Assembly (NCBI GenBank): GCA_949318235.1
Contig: OX439137.1
Coordinates: 2,929,356-2,993,355, forward strand
Length of the DNA stretch: 64,000 bases
Source: Ecdyonurus torrentis
Lineage: Eukaryota; Arthropoda; Insecta; Ephemeroptera; Heptageniidae
Direction of reading: 5' to 3'
Shown: positions 1 to 11,964 of the stretch, piece after piece
Layout of the letters: each line of letters starts with the position of its first letter
How positions within the stretch are numbered: the first letter of the stretch is position 1
Translations under genes and position numbers: made by a program
Notes under the pieces: generated by a model
Told to the model about the DNA's origin: nothing
The model's database searches: none
Seen by the model: the letters and a program-made list of their open reading frames with translations, nothing else

Positions 1-162
1 TTTCCTAGTTCTCCCATCTAGTTCTCATGTTAAAACGCGTAGAAGCGCCAAACGTAGATCGTTCATTTTGACTGAAATTTGTAGTTTGTTCACTTCGACG
101 GGTAAACATCGTGCTATTACCTGATAATGTATTTTCTACCCATTTTCTTTAGAAAGCGGCAT

Positions 163-164
163 CG

Positions 165-204
<40 letters not shown>
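163..204. repeat. (AT)n microsatellite
   Basis: About 21 AT units. The rest of 1-410 is AT-rich with an A tract at 274-293 and no recognisable gene. Confidence 0.9.
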
Positions 205-206
<2 letters not shown>

Positions 207-410
207 AGCATTATGGTGTTCGTGAGTGTACAGCCGTAACCATCCAAACTCCAAACTGCCGCCCTTGCCATGGAAAAAAAAAAAAAAAAAAAAACTGGAG
301 CGTATTCAATAATATTGCTCAACATAGGAGAAATTTGATTTTTTGACTATTTCCTTTGAAAAATTAATTAATTTTATCCTTTTTTCTACTCACATACCCG
401 ATTTCAAATG

Positions 411-556
411 CAACTCGTCTCAAAAAGCCTGAGTTACCAGCCGTTTGATCTTTTACGGTATCGCCCAGCTGCCTCCCTGTGAAATGCGCGCGAGAAAATG
501 GGCGATACATTAGTGGTAAAACGATAAATCGCCTGAAGTTTTTTTGAGTCGAGTAC
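411..556. mobile_element. MITE family H, copy 1 (CTCGACTC termini, diverged)
   Basis: Inverted copy of TCAAAAA.CCTGAGTTACC with the central TTTTACGGTATCGCCCAG / GGGCGATAC block, as in the copies near 33.9, 46.1 and 49.9 kb. The left end is degenerate (CTCGTCTC). Confidence 0.7.
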
Positions 557-684
557 ATAAATCAGTACATTTAATTACGAGCGACAGTAACATTAATATT
601 TAGAACAAGAACAAATCAATTATTTGTATGTTGAATAATTTCCCACACAAATTTTTAAAAAAGAGAAGAGAGAAAGAAAAGAAC

Positions 685-1000
685 TTAAAGGCGTGGAACA
701 CCTTGAACAAAAAAGTTGTGTAATATCCTAACAAACCTGAAAATCAACATTGATTTGGCCGAAGTCATTGATTTCTAATTTATTTTCCATTCGCAAAATG
801 CCACTGGCGGTCACTGATATCACAGCTCGCCCGATTTAATTGCGCGTGAACCAGGCGAGCTGTGACGTCAGTGACCGGCAGCCGCATTTTGTGAATGGAA
901 AATAAATAAGAAACCAATGACTCCGGCCAAATCAACGTTGATTATCAGGTTTGTTAGGATATTACACAAATTTTATGTTGAAGGTGTTCTACGCCTTTAA
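685..1000. mobile_element. MITE family A, copy 1 (TTAA full hairpin)
   Basis: TTAA on both sides. Termini AAAGGCGTGGAACACCTTG and the matching CAAGGTGTTCTACGCCTTT type, with arms pairing to the centre (CAACGTTGATTTGGCC, ATTTATTTTCCATTC). TTAA targets suggest piggyBac- or Kolobok-like mobilisation. Confidence 0.85.
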
Positions 1001-1124
1001 TTCATTATAAAAGAAGTACAAAATAGTCGTTGCATGATAAATAATTTAAATAAAAAATGAGCAATATAAATTCTAATTTAAGCTAGATTACAAACTTTGC
1101 ATGTTGTACAGCCTAAAAGTTATA

Positions 1125-1192
1125 GCCACTAAAAATATAACATTGCTAGCTCCTAATTTTTAAAAAGTTAGCAATGTTATATTAAAAGTGGC
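1125..1192. repeat. Hairpin overlapping the 3' end of the HTH ORF
   Basis: Arms 1125-1151 and 1166-1192 (GCCACTAAAAATATAACATT against its near complement), about 27 bp with a few mismatches and a 14-base loop. It spans the TAA stop of the ORF and may be a terminus or 3' structure of the element carrying it. Confidence 0.55.
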
Positions 1193-1725
1193 CCTAACAA
1201 GGGCCGATTATGAAGTTTAGTCACACAACACAAATCACTTTGGCGCTTCACTACCTGATCCAGACGGCGACGCATGTTGCTCATGGTTGCCTTGCAGTAT
1301 AGGCTGGGGTTACCACCCTTGCACATGTCTACTGAATAGAAGTCCATAGGATCACTGTGGTGTCCCTCATCGGGTTCTTCCTTAACTGCAGGTGAGCAAC
1401 TGTAAAGCGCTGCCTCACGTAGACGGCGGCGACACGTTGGCAGAGAAGCCGGAAAGTTGGTTGCGATCTTTGCTTGCAGGGCTGTCATGAAAGGGTTTTC
1501 TCGAACATACTCAATATAGCGTTGAGTTTGCTCATCAGTGCTAGCTCTCTTTCTGATAACCCCAGCCCTACGTTTGACGTTGTTCTCTGCCTTGTAGCGT
1601 GCGTTCCAACGTTGAATGGTCCTCTCACCGACGTTCATTTCTGCTGCAACTGACGAGGCCGACATACCGCCTAGGAGCATTCCCATCGCCTTCATCTTCT
1701 GGTCGCTTGGTAGATGTGGAGCCAT
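1177..1725 (-). CDS. ORF with a lone Tc1/paired-type helix-turn-helix domain
   Basis: 182 codons from ATG at 1725 (MAPHLP) to TAA. Residues about 5-50 form a Tc1/mariner-type HTH (SDQKMKAMGMLLGGMSASSV, then VGERTIQRWNARY). A basic stretch and a second HTH-like region follow (TALQAKIATNF...CRRRLREAAL). In a full Tc1-like transposase a DDE catalytic domain of about 220 residues would follow; here a different acidic then basic tail of about 80 residues (KEEPDEGHH...RRRLDQVVKRQ) leads straight to the stop. It is more GC-rich than its surroundings, and the stop falls inside a hairpin. It could be a broken transposase, the DNA-binding protein of a small element, or a domesticated regulator. No partner gene is visible. 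Confidence 0.55.
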   Translation of the reverse strand: MAPHLPSDQKMKAMGMLLGGMSASSVAAEMNVGERTIQRWNARYKAENNVKRRAGVIRKRASTDEQTQRYIEYVRENPFMTALQAKIATNFPASLPTCRRRLREAALYSCSPAVKEEPDEGHHSDPMDFYSVDMCKGGNPSLYCKATMSNMRRRLDQVVKRQSDLCCVTKLHNRPLLGPLLI

Positions 1726-1929
1726 CGCTTTGCGGAGTAGCAATGATTTTTTCAGTCCTCCTACTTCAGCTTTTATTCTGGCTGGGCGCGCAGCTGCGAA
1801 CGCTCATTGGTTCATAAAAATGTCTTATAATACGGTGGTAAAATGCTCAAGCAGTTAGCTATCCTCGCGACTCTTAGAAACACCTGACATTAGTTGAGCT
1901 ATTAACAAAATTATTATTTGAGAAACAAT

Positions 1930-2490
1930 ATTAATAGAGAAACAAGAAGCAATAAAAATTATTTGATAAAATATAGATAGCGTAAAAATTTGATTTAAAT
2001 TTATGTATATATTTACTCTAAAATATTAGTGTACCAATCTTTTTTCAAAACTAAATTCATTATAATGGCAGCTTGATCAAATTTAATAAAAAAAATTAAA
2101 ATTTTTTTATTTAATTTATTATTTATAAATAAATATTAAATATTGTGCCATTTATTTAATTAAAAAAAATGTATAATTTTTTTCCATATGGCCAAATTTT
2201 TATTTTATTACTATGCATACAGTTCTTATTATTTTACAAATAAAGCATTATTCACATGATGCGTAAATTTGACGCGCGTAACAAAGCTGGAACAATGTAA
2301 ACAAATGGAGCCGCGTTCACATGGTTTTTGAAAATTACATGTGAACGGCTCCATTTGTTTACATTGTTCCAGCTTTGTTACGCACGTTGACGCGCGTCAA
2401 ATTTACGCGTCATGTGAATAATGCTTAAGAAGCAAAAAAAAAAAAAAAAAAAATGTTAAAAAGTAGCACAATAGGTGACTTTCATTTTTT
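1930..2490 (+). repeat. Dispersed repeat, inverted copy at 43.6-44.0 kb
   Basis: Reverse complement of 43602-43990 over several hundred bases (landmarks CAGCTTGATCAAATTT, AATGGCACAATATTT in complement, GCATACAGTTCTTATT). It is interrupted by the hairpin at 2244-2425, which is absent from the other copy. Confidence 0.8.
2244..2425. mobile_element. PIF/Harbinger-like MITE, family P copy 1
   Basis: Termini AGCATTATTCACATGATGCG and its inverse, 3-bp duplication TAA on each side. Full hairpin with arms GTTTACATTGTTCCAGC and GTGAACGGCTCCATTTG. The paralogous empty site near 43665 supports the boundaries. Confidence 0.85.
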
Positions 2491-2735
2491 TTTTTTAGAT
2501 TTTGAGATACAAGCCAACTGAAGACAACCCTTAACTTTCTCAAATTAAAAGACATTTCTTCATAATACATTCAGTTTTCAAGTAGCTATTAGTAGGGCTA
2601 TGAAATGAAACTATAAAAATTCAAAATGTATATTATATTGATTTTTATTACATTTATTATTATTTATTTTTTTGAGCATTTATTCACATATTACACTTTT
2701 ACATCAATTCATAAGCAATTTTGCAATTTAGACAA
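2491..2735. other. AT-rich spacer
   Basis: No gene or repeat family recognised. Ends with TTAGACAA (2728-2735), the left target duplication of the giant palindrome. Confidence 0.6.
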
Positions 2736-4548
2736 GTAGAGGGGTTAGGCGGGTGCACTTCGAGGACCAAATAACATGGGTTTCCTATGGTAATGCATGT
2801 TAAATTCTGAAGGAGCCGCAGGAGCCAAAGGAGCCATTCTCCTGCCTCCTCAACTGTATAGTAAAATATACATATATTATACAGAATATAATATAGCGTT
2901 TACAATAGGTTATAATATATTATATTATTATTGTATTTAGACTATCATATTTATAATATATATATATAAATATATATATATTAGTAATATATAATTAAGC
3001 AATATATAAACGAGATATTTATTTTATATATTATTATGTGTATACGTTCTGTTAATGAAGAATGTATATATATATTATTTTTCTTTTATTTAAGAATTAC
3101 TAACGCTTGCTTATATACAATGAATATATACGCTTTGTAATATACTTGCTATACCTGGATATAGAAATGTCATATTATACAAAATAACGTTTCAGCATCA
3201 TATATCGTGTATAATCATTCTCGCTACGTCCGCATAATTATGTTTTCTCTTCTTGCTGTCGTATAAGAGAGTACTAGTAGTAAAACTTTTACTATCATTA
3301 TGTTCTCCTAATATTTTAATTTTATTAGTGTTATAAAAGAAGATTACAAAGTATGCGTCGCTGTATTACCTATACGCATGATCTTACATTAAAACAATAT
3401 AATAATATTCACACGACACAATCATTATAGTGTACAGTGTATTATATACATTATGTAATATCATATCCCACTTTTATATATGGTATGGATATTGCTATGC
3501 CGCTGCATGTACGGTATATGAATAACATATAGCAATATAAAAATAAAATATTTAAAGTATATATTATGATGTGTATACGTTCTGTTAATTATGATATTGT
3601 ATATAATGTTTTTCTTTAGATTAAGTATTACTTACGTTGAGATACAATAACATTTTATACGAATTTTTCTTGCTATACCTATGCAGTTTAAATGTTAAAT
3701 ACAAGGGTACGTCTTGGTATCATATATTGCATTATACTCGTATATAATTTCTTATTGAGTCAGCATAATTTTATTTCTCTTCTTGCTGTCGTATTCCAGA
3801 ATACTTTGTAATACTTTTTTATAATATATATGTACTCCTAATATTTACTTTTATTTGTGTGGGTTATAAAATGCCATCAAAATAGTAAGTGTCGCTATAA
3901 TAACTATACATGATCTTAGTGAATTATAAAAATATTTAGTAATATGCTGACAACACATTCACAATAATATAGTGTGCAGAATAAATTATGTTTCCCGACT
4001 ATTTTTTATATAATAATTTTTCAGTGCTAAGTATATTAAAATACAAATGCATGTACAATATTTAATTGTTACTTTGTTAGAGAAAGAAGCATCATATATG
4101 TAACCACAGCATTATATTATATTAAAGCAAGGAGATCTCTCTCTCTCTCTCCTTCTATATCTCAGTGCATATTCTTATATGCATATTATAAGAATATATT
4201 TTATAAGGATAATATACTACATAATGTGATTTTTATTCCATCGCTTGCATATCATTTTGTAGATTGAGTGCATTACCTATAGCATTTTTGGTGTGTTTGT
4301 ATATACAGTAACGTTATAGTTCTTCATTCTATTATAAATATTTTAGTATAGTATTATAACTTTTGTATATATAAAAATTATATTATTTCAAGACAAAAAT
4401 CAAAATTTGGTAATATTTTAAGAAGTTACCTCTAACTTTTTAGCACATTAAAATCATATAGACGTGTAATATATAGACACATAAGATATACATTGTACAT
4501 AGTTTAATATATCATTTAGGTTATATCTTGTAATACAATACAATATAT

Positions 4549-4660
<112 letters not shown>

Positions 4661-5445
4661 TAATAATTTATTTTTTTTACTAAAAAGTTAAATGTTATGT
4701 CGTTTCATATACTGCAGTCATTTAGTAATCAGTAAAATAACAATCTTTTTTGGAGCTGCAGCTTTCTCTTTTCTTAAGTTACAATCTCTCTCTCTCTCTC
4801 TCTCTTTCTCTCTATTTTAGTCTTCTTTCAACGCAAATTCTTTCTATAGATTTTACTTATAAATTTTGTGATATTTTTTCCCGCGCGCTCGCATTATATT
4901 ATAATGTATAGTGCAATATACCAATACTTAAATACGTGTATATTATATATTATACTTATATTTTCATTATATATTGCATTTTACACTTTTTATAATACTT
5001 CAGTGTATTTATGTTTTTCATGATAAGTAAAATCAAGTTTTGTTTATAAAATAAGTTAACAGTAACTTTGAATTTTATATTGCAAATTAAATCAATTTGA
5101 ACATACGTTATACGCACATAATAGATTGCAGTGTATAATATTATAATTCTTAATTTATATGTTTAGTTAATTGATTTGTGCTCAGAAAAAGAAGCATTAT
5201 ACATTATGTAACTGCAGCATTATCTTATTATAGCACGATGCTCTCTCAATCTCTTTCTCTCTCTCCCGCCGCAAGTTCTTCGTACTTCGTATACATAACG
5301 TATGTAATTTTTCTTTCTCGCACTTGCATATTATAGCATAGTGCATGAGTGCAATACCCATTGTAGTTTAAATATTATTTTTTATTGTGTTCATTATTAA
5401 AAGTACACCTAAATCTTCATTATGTTATACAAGTTTTACTGTAAA

Positions 5446-5492
<47 letters not shown>

Positions 5493-5493
5493 T

Positions 5494-5690
5494 ATATCGA
5501 CGGTCTCGCGGCTATTATATGTATCTCACAATCTCGCCGCGCCACACAAAATAGGTATCTCACAATCTCGCCGCGACACACAAAGTAGGTCTCTGACTTC
5601 CTCGCGATGCGCAAAATATAGGTATTAGAAAATCTCGCCGTACGCAAAAATTAAGCATCAGACAATCTCGCGAGTAATTTTCCATATAAC
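5494..5690 (-). repeat. 34-bp-type minisatellite, left arm, copy a
   Basis: About five degenerate units around TCTCGCCGCG...CACAAAATAGGTATCTCACAA. On the minus strand it reads the same as 6147-6337, so the arm holds an internal inverted pair about 450 bp apart. Preceded by (AT)n at 5450-5487. Confidence 0.85.
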
Positions 5691-6146
5691 ATGCTAAAAA
5701 AATTTAATATGTGACAAATTAAATTAAAAATAAATAACATTAATAATTGAAAATGTCTTATTTTTATTTTACTTAAAATATTTCTTTAGTAATTTTACAG
5801 AACCTTAAATTAAATAATAGATTATAATATTAGTAATAAATTATTATATTTTTTTTTTTAAGTTTGAAAATATAAATTTTTAAAACAAATTTCTAATGGT
5901 CTATATATTAAAATTTATATATTTTAAAATTACTATTAATTATTCGTAAAACTAAAGTAAAAAGACATTACTAAAAAAAAGGTAGCGTAAAATATTTAAA
6001 AAATATATATTATTATTACATTTTATTCTATAAAAAATATTTACTTTTTAATTGATTTTTATTTTTTAAAAGTATTAAAAGCATTTTAACAAACAAAATA
6101 TATTTACATTTCAATTATTTATGTAGAAAATTCTCTATGGCTGTGA

Positions 6147-6337
6147 GATACCTATTTTGTGTAAAATAGAGATACCTAATTTGTGCGTATGGCGAGATTT
6201 TCTAATACCTATATTGTGCGCATCGCGAGGAAGTCAGATACCTACTTTGTGTGTCGCGGCAAGATTGTGAGATACCTATTTTGTGTGGCGCGGCGAGATT
6301 GTGAGATACATATAATAGCCGCGAGACCGTCGATATA
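6147..6337 (+). repeat. 34-bp-type minisatellite, left arm, copy b
   Basis: Units like GAGATACCTATTTTGTGTGG then CGCGGCGAGATTGT. Inverse of copy a; mirrored at 10146-10335. Confidence 0.85.
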
Positions 6338-6596
6338 CGTATGTGTGTGTGTGTGTGGTGTATTATTTTAAGAACATAAGAGATGATAGTGTTTAACATC
6401 AATTCGTTAATCAGCATTGAAAGATGCTCTCTCTTTCTCTCTCTCTCCCTCCCTCTCTCTTTCTCTCAATCTTCAGCCAAGTTAAAAATCTGTCCTATAT
6501 TATCTACGTATATGTATTTTTTGTTTTGAATATGTTAGTTTTTATTTTGCAATTGCAAATAATACTACAATAAGTGTTTCATATAATTATAGTTTT

Positions 6597-6598
<2 letters not shown>

Positions 6599-6690
<92 letters not shown>
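6599..6690. repeat. (AT)n microsatellite, left arm
   Basis: About 45 AT units, mirrored at 9804-9884. Confidence 0.9.
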
Positions 6691-6693
<3 letters not shown>

Positions 6694-6949
6694 TATTTAT
6701 TGTGTATAACATATTATAAACATACAAGTATTGTTTAAAAAAAAAAAAAAGATAAGCACAAATGCATTTTTCCCGTATAATACATACACTTTAAATTAAA
6801 GCATTTTGTGCAGATTTTATATTTCCCAATTTTTATTTTAGATATATATAAATAATACATAGTACGTACAACAGTCAATGCAAAGCTTAAAACATACTCG
6901 TATAAAAAGAATCTTGATGTAGTTTATATAGAACGAACTATTGTATACA

Positions 6950-7272
6950 ATAGTGCGTTCTATATAAACTACACACAACTTTTGAGCCAGCATCGAAAAT
7001 TTTCCTTTGTTAACAACATCTAATCATGACGTCATTACCTGTTTATTACGTTTATATATGGTTGGTCATTGTCATTTCTTCGTTTAGAACTTTGGTCTGG
7101 ATAAGAATGAATAAAACTTCACACACACACACAAAAAAGGTTTCATTCTCAATGCGACTCACTTTTAACGGCTCAAAAAACAAGATAAACCAATGAATGT
7201 TTCTTATTTTGTTGGTCAGTTAATCATTGTTTATGAACTTCACTATACTGTACAGAACAAGCTAATATATAC
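6950..7272 (-). mobile_element. MITE family L inside left arm
   Basis: Related to the elements near 39.6-40.3, 49.6 and 56.1 kb (TTGAGCCAGC, TGGTTGGTCATTGTCATTTC, CAAGATAAACCAATGAATG, GTACAGAACAAGCTA). Mirrored at about 9239-9560. Adjacent TATAGAACGAACTATTGTAT is a short palindrome. Contains TGACGTCA. Confidence 0.7.
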
Positions 7273-7909
7273 TCTTATATGAAATTGTAAGTACATAATT
7301 TAAATGCTTAACATAATTGCTTGCTGAAAACTTCACTTGCATGTTTTCTTAGAATAACACCGCAGCAACATCTTATTTTACGTATATATGTTTCTATATC
7401 CATAAATAATTTATAAGGTCGTATGTGAGAGTACTTGTAGTAATACTTATACGCATATTAAAATTACTCTTCATATGCACTTATACACTGATGATACTCA
7501 CAACATCTTCTTATGCAGTTTTTTTTATTTTAGATATGTCGTCATATTATGTTAAATTAAGCATCCGGCTCTACACATTTTAAAATGCCTAGCAAATACA
7601 TAAGCATGAGCATACTTCCAAAAAACTATTAGGGTATTCTATAACATTTTAATTCTTTCGTTTTTCAATGATGTTTTGTTGAATAGCATTTGTATATTTT
7701 TTTAATACAACGTTGAAATTGAAGAAAAAAAAATAATTTTAATGACAAAATATGTCTATATTTTAAGTATGCAAATCTTAAATATAAAGATATGTTATTG
7801 ATAATTTGCTACTAATAATTGTAACCATAAAAACGTTTGAAAATAAAGGTACGTAGAGTGTAATGTGATTATGTTTTTTTTTTTCGAAACACAACGTTTA
7901 ATATTGTAT

Positions 7910-8090
7910 GCTACCCGTTTAGTTTAAACGGCTACCCGTTTAGTTTAAACAGCTACCCGTTTAGTTTAAATGGCTACCCGTTTAATTTAAACGGCTACCC
8001 GTTTAGTTTAAACGACGATCCGTTTAGTTTGAACGGCTACTTTTGTAGTAAAAACAGCTACCCGTTTAATATAAACGGCTTTTTGTTTTT
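7910..8090 (+). repeat. 21-bp tandem repeat next to palindrome centre, left
   Basis: Eight units of about 21 bp, consensus GGCTACCCGTTTAGTTTAAA, several with GTTTAAAC. Mirrored at 8400-8581, so the two arrays bracket the centre. Confidence 0.9.
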
Positions 8091-8231
8091 CCATCATTGC
8101 TTACTATACGCAGTATACCAGTGGTTTGGAGCCGGACCCTGACCCGATTCCTGCGAAAACCCAAATTTTTGGGCGGATCCTTTAGACCCGGTCACCAGAC
8201 CCAACAAAAAGAAAGACTGGACCCGGACCCG

Positions 8232-8258
8232 GGTCCGTGGACCCAAAAATATTTTAGA
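8232..8258. other. Centre of the giant palindrome
   Basis: About 27 unpaired bases (GGTCCGTGGACCC..., itself partly palindromic) between the arms. The flanking arms are GC-rich, unlike the rest of the element. Confidence 0.8.
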
Positions 8259-8399
8259 CGGGTCCGGGACCAGTCTTTCTTTTTGTTGGGTCTGGTGACC
8301 GGGTCTAAAGGATCCGCCCAAAAATTTGGGTTTTCGCAGGAATCGGGTCAGGGTCCGGCTCCAAACCACTGGTATACTGCGTATAGTAAGCAATGATGG

Positions 8400-8581
8400 A
8401 AAAACAAAAAGCCGTTTATATTAAACGGGTAGCTGTTTTTACTACAAAAGTAGCCGTTCAAACTAAACGGATCGTCGTTTAAACTAAACGGGTAGCCGTT
8501 TAAATTAAACGGGTAGCCATTTAAACTAAACGGGTAGCTGTTTAAACTAAACGGGTAGCCGTTTAAACTAAACGGGTAGCA
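8400..8581 (-). repeat. 21-bp tandem repeat, right of centre
   Basis: Mirror of 7910-8090 (units GGGTAGCCGTTTAAACTAAA). Confidence 0.9.
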
Positions 8582-9238
8582 TACAATATTAAACGTTGTG
8601 TTTCGAAAAAAAAAAACATAATCACATTACACTCTACGTACCTTTATTTTCAAACGTTTTTATGGTTACAATTATTAGTAGCAAATTATCAATAACATAT
8701 CTTTATATTTAAGATTTGCATACTTAAAATATAGACATATTTTGTCATTAAAATTATTTTTTTTTCTTCAATTTCAACGTTGTATTAAAAAAATATACAA
8801 ATGCTATTCAACAAAACATCATTGAAAAACGAAAGAATTAAAATGTTATAGAATACCCTAATAGTTTTTTGGAAGTATGCTCATGCTTATGTATTTGCTA
8901 GGCATTTTAAAATGTGTAGAGCCGGATGCTTAATTTAACATAATATGACGACATATCTAAAATAAAAAAAACTGCATAAGAAGATGTTGTGAGTATCATC
9001 AGTGTATAAGTGCATATGAAGAGTAATTTTAATATGCGTATAAGTATTACTACAAGTACTCTCACATACGACCTTATAAATTATTTATGGATATAGAAAC
9101 ATATATACGTAAAATAAGATGTTGCTGCGGTGTTATTCTAAGAAAACATGCAAGTGAAGTTTTCAGCAAGCAATTATGTTAAGCATTTAAATTATGTACT
9201 TACAATTTCATATAAGAGTATATATTAGCTTGTTCTGT

Positions 9239-9560
9239 ACAGTATAGTGAAGTTCATAAACAATGATTAACTGACCAACAAAATAAGAAACATTCATTGG
9301 TTTATCTTGTTTTTTGAGCCGTTAAAAGTGAGTCGCATTGAGAATGAAACCTTTTTTGTGTGTGTGTGTGAAGTTTTATTCATTCTTATCCAGACCAAAG
9401 TTCTAAACGAAGAAATGACAATGACCAACCATATATAAACGTAATAAACAGGTAATGACGTCATGATTAGATGTTGTTAACAAAGGAAAATTTTCGATGC
9501 TGGCTCAAAAGTTGTGTGTAGTTTATATAGAACGCACTATTGTATACAATAGTTCGTTCT
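9239..9560 (+). mobile_element. MITE family L inside right arm
   Basis: Mirror copy of 6950-7272, carried as part of the palindrome rather than an independent insertion. Confidence 0.7.
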
Positions 9561-9799
9561 ATATAAACTACATCAAGATTCTTTTTATACGAGTATGTTT
9601 TAAGCTTTGCATTGACTGTTGTACGTACTATGTATTATTTATATATATCTAAAATAAAAATTGGGAAATATAAAATCTGCACAAAATGCTTTAATTTAAA
9701 GTGTATGTATTATACGGGAAAAATGCATTTGTGCTTATCTTTTTTTTTTTTTTTTAAACAATACTTGTATGTTTATAATATGTTATACACAATAAATAA

Positions 9800-9803
<4 letters not shown>

Positions 9804-9884
<81 letters not shown>
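9804..9884. repeat. (AT)n microsatellite, right arm
   Basis: Mirror of 6599-6690, about 10 bases shorter. Confidence 0.9.
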
Positions 9885-9886
<2 letters not shown>

Positions 9887-10145
9887 AAAACTATAATTAT
9901 ATGAAACACTTATTGTAGTATTATTTGCAATTGCAAAATAAAAACTAACATATTCAAAACAAAAAATACATATACGTAGATAATATAGGACAGATTTTTA
10001 ACTTGGCTGAAGATTGAGAGAAAGAGAGAGGGAGGGAGAGAGAGAGAAAGAGAGAGCATCTTTCAATGCTGATTAACGAATTGATGTTAAACACTATCAT
10101 CTCTTATGTTCTTAAAATAATACACCACACACACACACACATACG

Positions 10146-10335
10146 TATATCGACGGTCTCGCGGCTATTATATGTATCTCACAATCTCGCCGCGCCACAC
10201 AAAATAGGTATCTCACAATCTTGCCGCGACACACAAAGTAGGTATCTGACTTCCTCGCGATGCGCACAATATAGGTATTAGAAAATCTCGCCATACGCAC
10301 AAATTAGGTATCTCTATTTTACACAAAATAGGTAT
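10146..10335 (-). repeat. 34-bp-type minisatellite, right arm, copy b
   Basis: Mirror of 6147-6337. Confidence 0.85.
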
Positions 10336-10799
10336 CTCACAGCCATAGAGAATTTTCTACATAAATAATTGAAATGTAAATATATTTTGTTTGTTAAAAT
10401 GCTTTTAATACTTTTAAAAAATAAAAATCAATTAAAAAGTAAATATTTTTTATAGAATAAAATGTAATAATAATATATATTTTTTAAATATTTTACGCTA
10501 CCTTTTTTTTAGTAATGTCTTTTTACTTTAGTTTTACGAATAATTAATAGTAATTTTAAAATATATAAATTTTAATATATAGACCATTAGAAATTTGTTT
10601 TAAAAATTTATATTTTCAAACTTAAAAAAAAAATATAATAATTTATTACTAATATTATAATCTATTATTTAATTTAAGGTTCTGTAAAATTACTAAAGAA
10701 ATATTTTAAGTAAAATAAAAATAAGACATTTTCAATTATTAATGTTATTTATTTTTAATTTAATTTGTCACATATTAAATTTTTTTAGCATGTTATATG

Positions 10800-10989
10800 G
10801 AAAATTACTCGCGAGATTGTCTGATGCTTAATTTTTGCGTACGGCGAGATTTTCTAATACCTATATTTTGCGCATCGCGAGGAAGTCAGAGACCTACTTT
10901 GTGTGTCGCGGCGAGATTGTGAGATACCTATTTTGTGTGGCGCGGCGAGATTGTGAGATACATATAATAGCCGCGAGACCGTCGATATA

Positions 10990-10990
<1 letters not shown>
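10800..10990 (+). repeat. 34-bp-type minisatellite, right arm, copy a
   Basis: Mirror of 5494-5690, followed by (AT)n at 10996-11043 that is longer than in the left arm. Confidence 0.85.
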
Positions 10991-11046
<56 letters not shown>

Positions 11047-11831
11047 TTTACAGTAAAACTTGTATAACATAATGAAGATTTAGGTGTACTTTTAATAATG
11101 AACACAATAAAAAATAATATTTAAACTACAATGGGTATTGCACTCATGCACTATGCTATAATATGCAAGTGCGAGAAAGAAAAATTACATACGTTATGTA
11201 TACGAAGTACGAAGAACTTGCGGCGGGAGAGAGAGAAAGAGATTGAGAGAGCATCGTGCTATAATAAGATAATGCTGCAGTTACATAATGTATAATGCTT
11301 CTTTTTCTGAGCACAAATCAATTAACTAAACATATAAATTAAGAATTATAATATTATACACTGCAATCTATTATGTGCGTATAACGTATGTTCAAATTGA
11401 TTTAATTTGCAATATAAAATTCAAAGTTACTGTTAACTTATTTTATAAACAAAACTTGATTTTACTTATCATGAAAAACATAAATACACTGAAGTATTAT
11501 AAAAAGTGTAAAATGCAATATATAATGAAAATATAAGTATAATATATAATATACACGTATTTAAGTATTGGTATATTGCACTATACATTATAATATAATG
11601 CGAGCGCGCGGGAAAAAATATCACAAAATTTATAAGTAAAATCTATAGAAAGAATTTGCGTTGAAAGAAGACTAAAATAGAGAGAAAGAGAGAGAGAGAG
11701 AGAGAGATTGTAACTTAAGAAAAGAGAAAGCTGCAGCTCCAAAAAAGATTGTTATTTTACTGATTACTAAATGACTGCAGTATATGAAACGACATAACAT
11801 TTAACTTTTTAGTAAAAAAAATAAATTATTA

Positions 11832-11964
<133 letters not shown>

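Noticed and set aside
5420..5647. ORF of about 75 codons repeated in four places in the palindrome
   Set aside because: It is a translation of the CGCGAG minisatellite running into (AT)n.
8094..8396. Overlapping 99-codon ORFs on both strands at the palindrome centre
   Set aside because: They are mirror images forced by the symmetry, with no recognisable domain.
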